Shown here piece after piece: positions 58,340-64,000 of a stretch of DNA of 64,000 nucleotides. The notes beneath the pieces are model-generated. The model saw only the letters and a program-made list of their open reading frames with translations, had not been told where the DNA came from and ran no database searches. The position numbers and the translations under genes are program-made. How positions within the stretch are numbered: the first letter of the stretch is position 1; every line of letters begins with the position of its first letter. Source of the DNA: Begonia masoniana (Eukaryota > Streptophyta > Magnoliopsida > Cucurbitales > Begoniaceae); NCBI GenBank assembly GCA_022432975.1, contig CM039511.1, positions 19,122,557 through 19,186,556 of the forward strand, written 5' to 3'.

Positions 58340-58745
58340 CACTAAAACGGTCGACGTATTCATAGAACGGTCGACCGTATTCATAGAACGGTCGACCATT
58401 ATGGGTCTCTTTTCAGAAATTAATCGCCCACAGTATATCCCATGCTACGAATATTTCAGAGAGTTCACATGCTCGGCGGTCGACCGCGTCAAAGCACCGG
58501 GTAACCGCATTACGCGGGGACCGTGTAGGGTCTAACCCCCCACGCTAGGTGCAGTGGGTCTGGCGGTTAACAGCTCAAATTGGGTTGTTAACCGTATACC
58601 GCGGAGGGTCTAGCGGTTAACCGCAGACCCCCGCGCCTCCACGCTATTCTAAACATGGTTAACCACCACAATTGATGCGGTTAGCTGCTCTATTTGAGGC
58701 GGGTAACCGCTGCACCTAGCGCGGGGGGGTCAACGGTTAACCGCA
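58340..58745. repeat. Subterminal GGTCGACC and GGTTAACC palindrome cluster
   Basis: Repeated ACGGTCGACCGT and GCGGTTAACCGC words in both orientations lie between the right inverted repeat and the putative TATA box. Also inverted are 'CACGCTAGGTGCAG' and 'CTGCACCTAGCGCG' (about 58540 and 58710). It is the GC-rich subterminal region of the element. Confidence 0.75.
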
Positions 58746-58834
58746 GAGCTTTATTTTGTACTTTTAAAACTTTAAGCTTTTTTTGCACTTTTCGGATAGT
58801 TGAAGTTTTTTTTTGCACTTAATCCTTTTTAATT

Positions 58835-60554
58835 TTGTTATTACTGGTGGTCGGTACATGTAGATGCGCGTTCACGTGATAATAAACATATTTTGTTTGG
58901 TCAATTATCTCATAAAAATTGAAAAGTTTATAAAAGTTCATGTAAGAGGCTATGATATCTACAATATATTGAGTGCACCCATCTAAGAAGTATGACAAAA
59001 GGTATACAAAACTCAAGCTAATCCCAGACAATTTGCTCATTTTTTAAATTTTGACTTCCATCAATGTTACTTTTCTCAAAACCACAAGGAATTTAAGCAA
59101 ATTGTTTCATATCAAGCAATTGAAAGAAACTCAAGAACAACTTTTTCAATTTAAGAAAAGAGTAGTGTAGAAGATCTTTTTTAAATTGTTAAATTTAAGC
59201 AATAATCTCTAGCATTGTAAAACAAAATAATAATTAATGTTTGCATTTCAACTCTCTATTCCAACTTCATTAAGTATTTAGACAAAAAATTCTAAAAAAA
59301 AAGAAAAAAAATTCAAAAAAAACTTCAAAATTTTTATGTAAATCAAATAGAAATAATTAATGCTTGCATTTCAACTTTCTATTCCAATCCGGAGAGGAAG
59401 AACACTATAGAAAGACTAATTTACAGCCGAGAAACAAGATTTAACCATTACTATTGTCATCACACTCAAAGTTACCAATAAAAATGAACCTCCTAAAGGA
59501 AGAAATCATCTAAACATAATTTTTTAAGGAAACGCAACCATGCAAATGTCAATGTGCATTATTTTTGTTAATTTCTAAAGAAAAAGTGCAGTGTAAATTT
59601 CTACAAATATATATAAATAGATTATTCTTGTACTGGATCAAACTTCATCATGAAGATATTTACAAAAAAAAAAAATGTATTTGTGCATATTGAGTTTGTA
59701 ATTAAAAGAAACATATTTAGAAATTGTAAATAAAAGAAATTACTAATAACGACAACATTGTACATCAAAGAAAGGTAACAAATCAAAGCAATACAAAAGA
59801 GTATCTACCAAAATATCTCAACTGTGAGTAGATGTTATCAAGTTTTGCCTCTTCTTCGATTCTTGGAGTACTTTGAACTTTTGAAGGAAATTTATTGTAC
59901 AAAAAAACATATTGTTAAAAAAATCACTAAATATAAAGTGAGAGTGATGCTTAATTTCAAAACTTTCACTTTTATGATTTCAGATTGAGCCATATGTATG
60001 ATGCAACACCAAAAAGGAGGGAGTTTTGTACTCCAAAGGCAAACCCAGAATTCTAGGGTAGATTCGGATGCTATCTTTAGGAAACTATATCTTTGTGGAA
60101 TCACCTCCTTTTAAAACAAAATTTGGACAGAAGCACCTCCTAGGTGTGGAATAAAGACCCTCCAAAAATCACAGTCCTAACTCGTTGAGACAAATGAGTG
60201 ATGACCAAAACGATTTCAATTGATGAAGGCATAATTACACCCTTTGGTCGAGAATCAGACCCAAACTTGGAGAGACAATATCTGTGTCAATTGAAGGCAT
60301 TTTAACGTGAAATTTGGACAGGGTCATCCCCTATGAAGGAAGATAAGAGCCTCCAAATTTGGTGGGTTGAAGCGTTGTGGAAAGGGAGATGTGAATAGAT
60401 GAATCTGAGTTGATCCAATAGAGGTGGTGCATATTGACTTCTATGGCCACCATTGTTAGAGGTGACACTCCAAATCGATTTGTTGAGAGTTTCTACACGT
60501 TTGCTGGGGAGTTCCACCTTTAAGAAGAGAATGGAGAAATGAGTAGCAATGAGA
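58835..60554. other. No gene recognised
   Basis: AT-rich sequence with only short ORFs. The stretch 60090-60550 is less AT-rich and has TTTGGACAG..CACCTCC-like words twice, but I cannot assign it to an element. Confidence 0.45.
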
Positions 60555-61068
60555 TGTTAGAATTTGGTGTGACCCGAATTCTAGTTGGGCTGGGTCGGGC
60601 CCGTATATCAATATTAGGGTTTTACGTTTTCTCTATATATTGATACTTGAATCGCAAAACTCATTGTACCGAATTTGATATTAGTGATTCTCTCATCTGC
60701 CCGTGGTTTTTTTCCCTTTCTAGGGTTTTCATATAAAATTTGGTGTCCATTATTTTTTCGTTTTCTTTTTCAGTTTCTCGATCATTCGTTACAGGTAGAT
60801 TAAAGTGTCTAAACCTAACAACTGGTATCAGAGCTTCAGGTTGAAGGTTTTCGAAAATCAGGGTTTGATTCTTCGAAGGTATCGAACGATTTCAGGTTTG
60901 TAATTTATATGCGTGAAATTTGCAAAAAAGTTTTTGGGAAAAAGAAAGTGGAAATAATAAAAAAAAAAAAAAGCTCTCTGGTTCACCTTCTTCGACCAAA
61001 GCAGAGAAATCGAAGAACAGAGGAGAAGCCGCCTCGTCCAGCCGCCGTCCGACAAGAGTAATCGAAAC

Positions 61069-63549
61069 TGTAACAACCCAAAACTAAAGATATATATTTT
61101 TTTTAAGAAAACTCATGGACATTCAACTCAGGCAACATAACTCAGTCATTTAAACCTTAGAACAACTACTTGTAAACTTTTTCTTTAAAAGCTCGTGGAG
61201 AGGTAAAAGAACAACAAACTAAGACCTTAAATTCTCTGAACTCGACTCTTTCATAAATCTGACAGCGCACTCATCTATAGAGTCGAACGGCATAACTTGG
61301 CAACAATCTTATCTACAAGGTCGAGCGGCTTTATCATCCACAGACTACTTAGACGTCATCGTTTACAGACAGCACAGTCGTTATCGTCCACGGAATACTT
61401 AGACTTTATCGTCCACTGACTACTTAGTTGTTATCGTCCACAGACTACGTAGTCGTTATCGTCCACAGACGCTATCACTTCAAACGACATCGTTCTAGTC
61501 GACATTACAATGGACGATAACTTTGGACAATACTTTGTCCACAGACCACGTGACTTTATTGTCCACGGTCCACGTGACTTCATCATTCACGAGTTACACA
61601 GACTCTTCATCCACAGACTTTATCGTCCACAATGTCAACGTTCATAATCGTTATCGTCCACGGAGTGGACGACTATCTTCACTTACAAAATGGACGACTA
61701 CTTTTACTTACAAAATAGAACACATAGACAACCGATTAATCGCCTCCTTGGCAAACGTTCGACTAACTCTCTGGAACTGACTCTATAAATATTCTCACAT
61801 CTCATTTCAAATGAAAACCATTTTACTCATAAAAACTTAAACATGCGTAGCGGAAGACTTAAAGAAAAACAGATGAACCTTTAGTCTTAAAATTCTCTTT
61901 AAACATGAAATTGTACTAGACAACTCCAACATTCATCATCATAAGAAAACCTTATCTTACTTATACTTCCGTATCATAAACCTTACTAAAACATGCTACG
62001 AGCAACACTCCATGGGTCAAAAATCGCCACCAAGCCACAAATCATCGCCATGAGCACCATCCAGCAGCCGATCTTAGGCATTATTACTTTGATTGAGATC
62101 CTCACCTTCCAATTCGTCACCTACATCATAAAGTTCAAACTATAAGCCTAATGCTTAGTAAGGAGTGCAACATATACGTCAGTGTTCATGAATGCATACT
62201 TAATAAAATCATATTCACATTCTTTATTCAAATCATGGGAGACATGTTCACGTTCGTGTTCTTGATTATATCATGGGAATCATGTTCTTGTTCGTGTTCT
62301 TGTTCTTGTTTCGTACATAAAGGAAAAAAGGGGGTTTTACGCAAGAGTAGGCACAGGCACTAACTTGCCCTCGTCTACCTCGTAGACCACATAACTTGCC
62401 ATAAACATGCCCTGTGCCATTCTTGCTTACTACCCGCACTTGACCATTCTATACATTACATGTTCTTTACTTCTTTTACTGAAATCGTGCATGTAGAAAC
62501 ATTTCATATGCATATCGATGGAAAAAACTTGATGCGTGTACATGAATACGTGAATGAACATTACACCATCGAAAACGAACAATCATCATGTATCATATCA
62601 TAAAAATATATTCTATTTATCACAGTATAACACTCAACAATTCACAGACATCAAGCAAATCTTCGAAACCATATTCCTAGTACCCTTGTGATGTAGGGCT
62701 CTTAAGGCTGGGTCCCTAACACACTCACTTACCTGGACTCCTTAGCAAGCCGTGCACTTCTCCTCTTTTCCACCTAAGACATTTCACATTCAAATGTTAA
62801 GAAGAGAAAACAATCCTGAATAACCTAATTTCAAGACTAATTAAGTTCCTAACTAAAGTAACCTCCTAGATTTTAGTTTAAACTTCATAGACATTTTGTC
62901 GAGTACCTTGTGTACGTAACTTTGTTTCCAATAACATTAATGGCATTCACTCCTTCAACTACCGAAATTAAACCAACATTCATTATTTCTAAATCCATCA
63001 TCAATAACGTCCAACATTCCAACATCAATACCAAAATACAAACAATCCCATAAATACTAACATTACTCTAATATTGATGAACCTGAAAACCTCAAGCTCT
63101 AGATAAAATAACCTCCTAAATCAAAACTTAACAAATACATTATCTAAGCCTTACCTAGAGCTCAGTTCTTGAAGGAAACGAAGGGGGAAGAATCGGTTGA
63201 GAGGAGGGAACCGCGGCTGTGACAAAAGGAAAGTCGTTGATGGGAAGGAGAAATTGCAAGGAAAGAGAGAGAGAGCGTCGGCGGGAGGAGAGAAATGTGA
63301 GGGAGGGTTTTATCTCTAAATACTAACATTAACCTTCTTAATTACCATTTTGCCACTTAACCTAGCTTTCTAGCTAAAATGTACAAAACCATCGTTTTAG
63401 ATTCTCGTAACTTCCTCATTCTACCAATCATCCCAATTAAATTCTCGGGATTCTAACAAAACTTCTCGCTCGCAAAACAGACTTAAATTCCTTATTATGA
63501 AAATACCTTTAACGAGAAAAAACCCGAAACCAAAGGCCTGGGCATTACA
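61069..63549 (-). mobile_element. Solo LTR (2481 bp) in the copia leader
   Basis: It begins TGTAACAACCC, ends GGGCATTACA, with TSD GAAAC (61064-61068, 63550-63554). Landmarks such as 'TAAGCCTAATGCTTAGTAAG' and 'GTGATGTAGGGCTCTTAAGG' are in reverse relative to the plus-oriented LTRs here, so it is in minus orientation. It is a different subfamily from the TGTAACACCCGG LTRs. Confidence 0.9.
61330..61660. repeat. TTATCGTCCACAGAC repeats in the solo LTR
   Basis: About a dozen imperfect copies of 'TTATCGTCCAC(A/G)GACTAC' in tandem-like order. Confidence 0.75.
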
Positions 63550-64000
63550 GAAACCCTAGCCACCGGTTCGTCTGCCACGAAGAAGAGCTGCTAGCACCGA
63601 AGAAGAAATCTGTAGCTGTCGCGTGCACCGTCCGACAGAAGCTGCTGCCATCACCGCTCGCCGCTTCTGAACGTGAAGAACTGTCCGCCGTCGCACGCAT
63701 AGAACCCACCTCTGACGCAAATCCAAGCAGCAGTCCATCTCTTCTCCAGTCAGCCGGTCGGCCAACAGCAGCGGTCCAGCTTCATCCGATTTGCGTAGTC
63801 TCCCACTATTTTTTGGTCTTTGACGAACAACAAATTTTTGGGATATTTTTGTGAATAAAATTATCTATTTTTTGGGCAGACTTGGATTGATTATTGGGTT
63901 AAATAATTAATCGAGAAATTATCGGTTTGTTGGGCGATTTTTGTTGGTTCAGAATATTTTGGAGGATTTATTCTGAATATTTGAGATTGATTATTGGGGT

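Larger units (their letters stand above)
51155..58825 (-). mobile_element. Mutator-like element with two convergent ORF remnants
   Basis: Inverted ends of about 85 bp: left 'GGATATTAAGTACAAAAAAA..CTTCAACTTTCCGAAAA' (51155 on), right, read on the minus strand, 'GGATTAAGTGCAAAAAAAAA..CTTCAACTATCCGAAAA' (58825 down). A perfect 9-bp TSD TTTTTAATT lies at 51146-51154 and 58826-58834. Inside are a 24-bp array next to the left end, an accessory ORF remnant (51799-53009, plus), AT-rich spacer, and a MuDR-type transposase remnant (55768-53695, minus). Its upstream region has a possible promoter. A solo LTR (56051-58267) is nested in that upstream region. Without it the element is about 5.4 kb. Orientation is given by the transposase. 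Confidence 0.88.
60555..64000 (+). mobile_element. Copia-type element, 5' part only (runs off the window)
   Basis: The LTR 60555-60820 (266 bp) starts TGTTAGAATTTGG and ends AACCTAACA. It is followed after 2 nt by PBS TGGTATCAGAGC (60823-60834). The leader then continues to 61068 and, after a nested solo LTR, from 63555 to the edge. No gag is reached. The presumed TSD is TGAGA (60550-60554) but the other end is outside. Short LTR and PBS fit copia; it could also be a non-autonomous derivative. Confidence 0.75.

Overview
The window looks like nuclear DNA of a flowering plant, probably a eudicot. It has one intron-containing gene with plant-type splice sites, plus Ty1/copia, Ty3/gypsy, TRIM, hAT and Mutator-like elements. 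I cannot name the species. About nine tenths is transposon sequence. Most element ends are fixed by terminal TG..CA or inverted repeats plus an exact target-site duplication (TSD) that I could read on both sides.

Layout. 196-3619 is a Mutator-type miniature element with a decayed hAT inserted in it (431-2885). 3668-4577 is a short hAT element. 4936-41514 is one nested stack. The outermost layer is a solo LTR (TSD TAAAG). Inside it is a Tekay/Del-like gypsy element on the minus strand (5323-39201, TSD TCCTG). Its 3' LTR carries two solo LTRs (5505-23627, TSD ACAGG; 25714-27823, TSD AAAAC). The first of these contains a SIRE/Maximus-like copia element (6258-21547, TSD GTTAA), which is itself split by a 4.5-kb solo LTR (13386-17854, TSD TTATC). 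The body of the gypsy element also holds a solo LTR (32160-34650, TSD CACGA) and a Cassandra-type TRIM with 5S-rRNA-like LTRs (34964-35860, TSD TCGTA). 41838-42889 is a second Mutator-type miniature element.

43558-49864 is the only convincing host gene: eight exons encoding about 1117 residues, with a signal peptide, two thioredoxin-like segments (one with a CGFC site) and a C-terminal UPF0301/AlgH-like domain. Downstream lies a tandemly duplicated flank with 24-bp repeat arrays. It runs into a Mutator-like element (51155-58825, 9-bp TSD TTTTTAATT) with convergent transposase and accessory-ORF remnants and a nested solo LTR (56051-58267, TSD ACACT). From 60555 to the right edge is the 5' part of a second copia-type element (LTR, tRNA-Met primer site, leader), interrupted by a solo LTR (61069-63549, TSD GAAAC).

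The most interesting signal is that the accessory ORF of the copia element (8335-10563) and that of the Mutator-like element (51799-53009) are collinear homologues with the same three-part build: conserved N-terminal domain, proline-rich linker, helical C terminus. The other notable patterns are the dominance of solo LTRs, the five-deep nesting, and tandem arrays that have grown in single LTR copies. Every transposon coding region except the copia accessory ORF shows stops, frameshifts or insertions.
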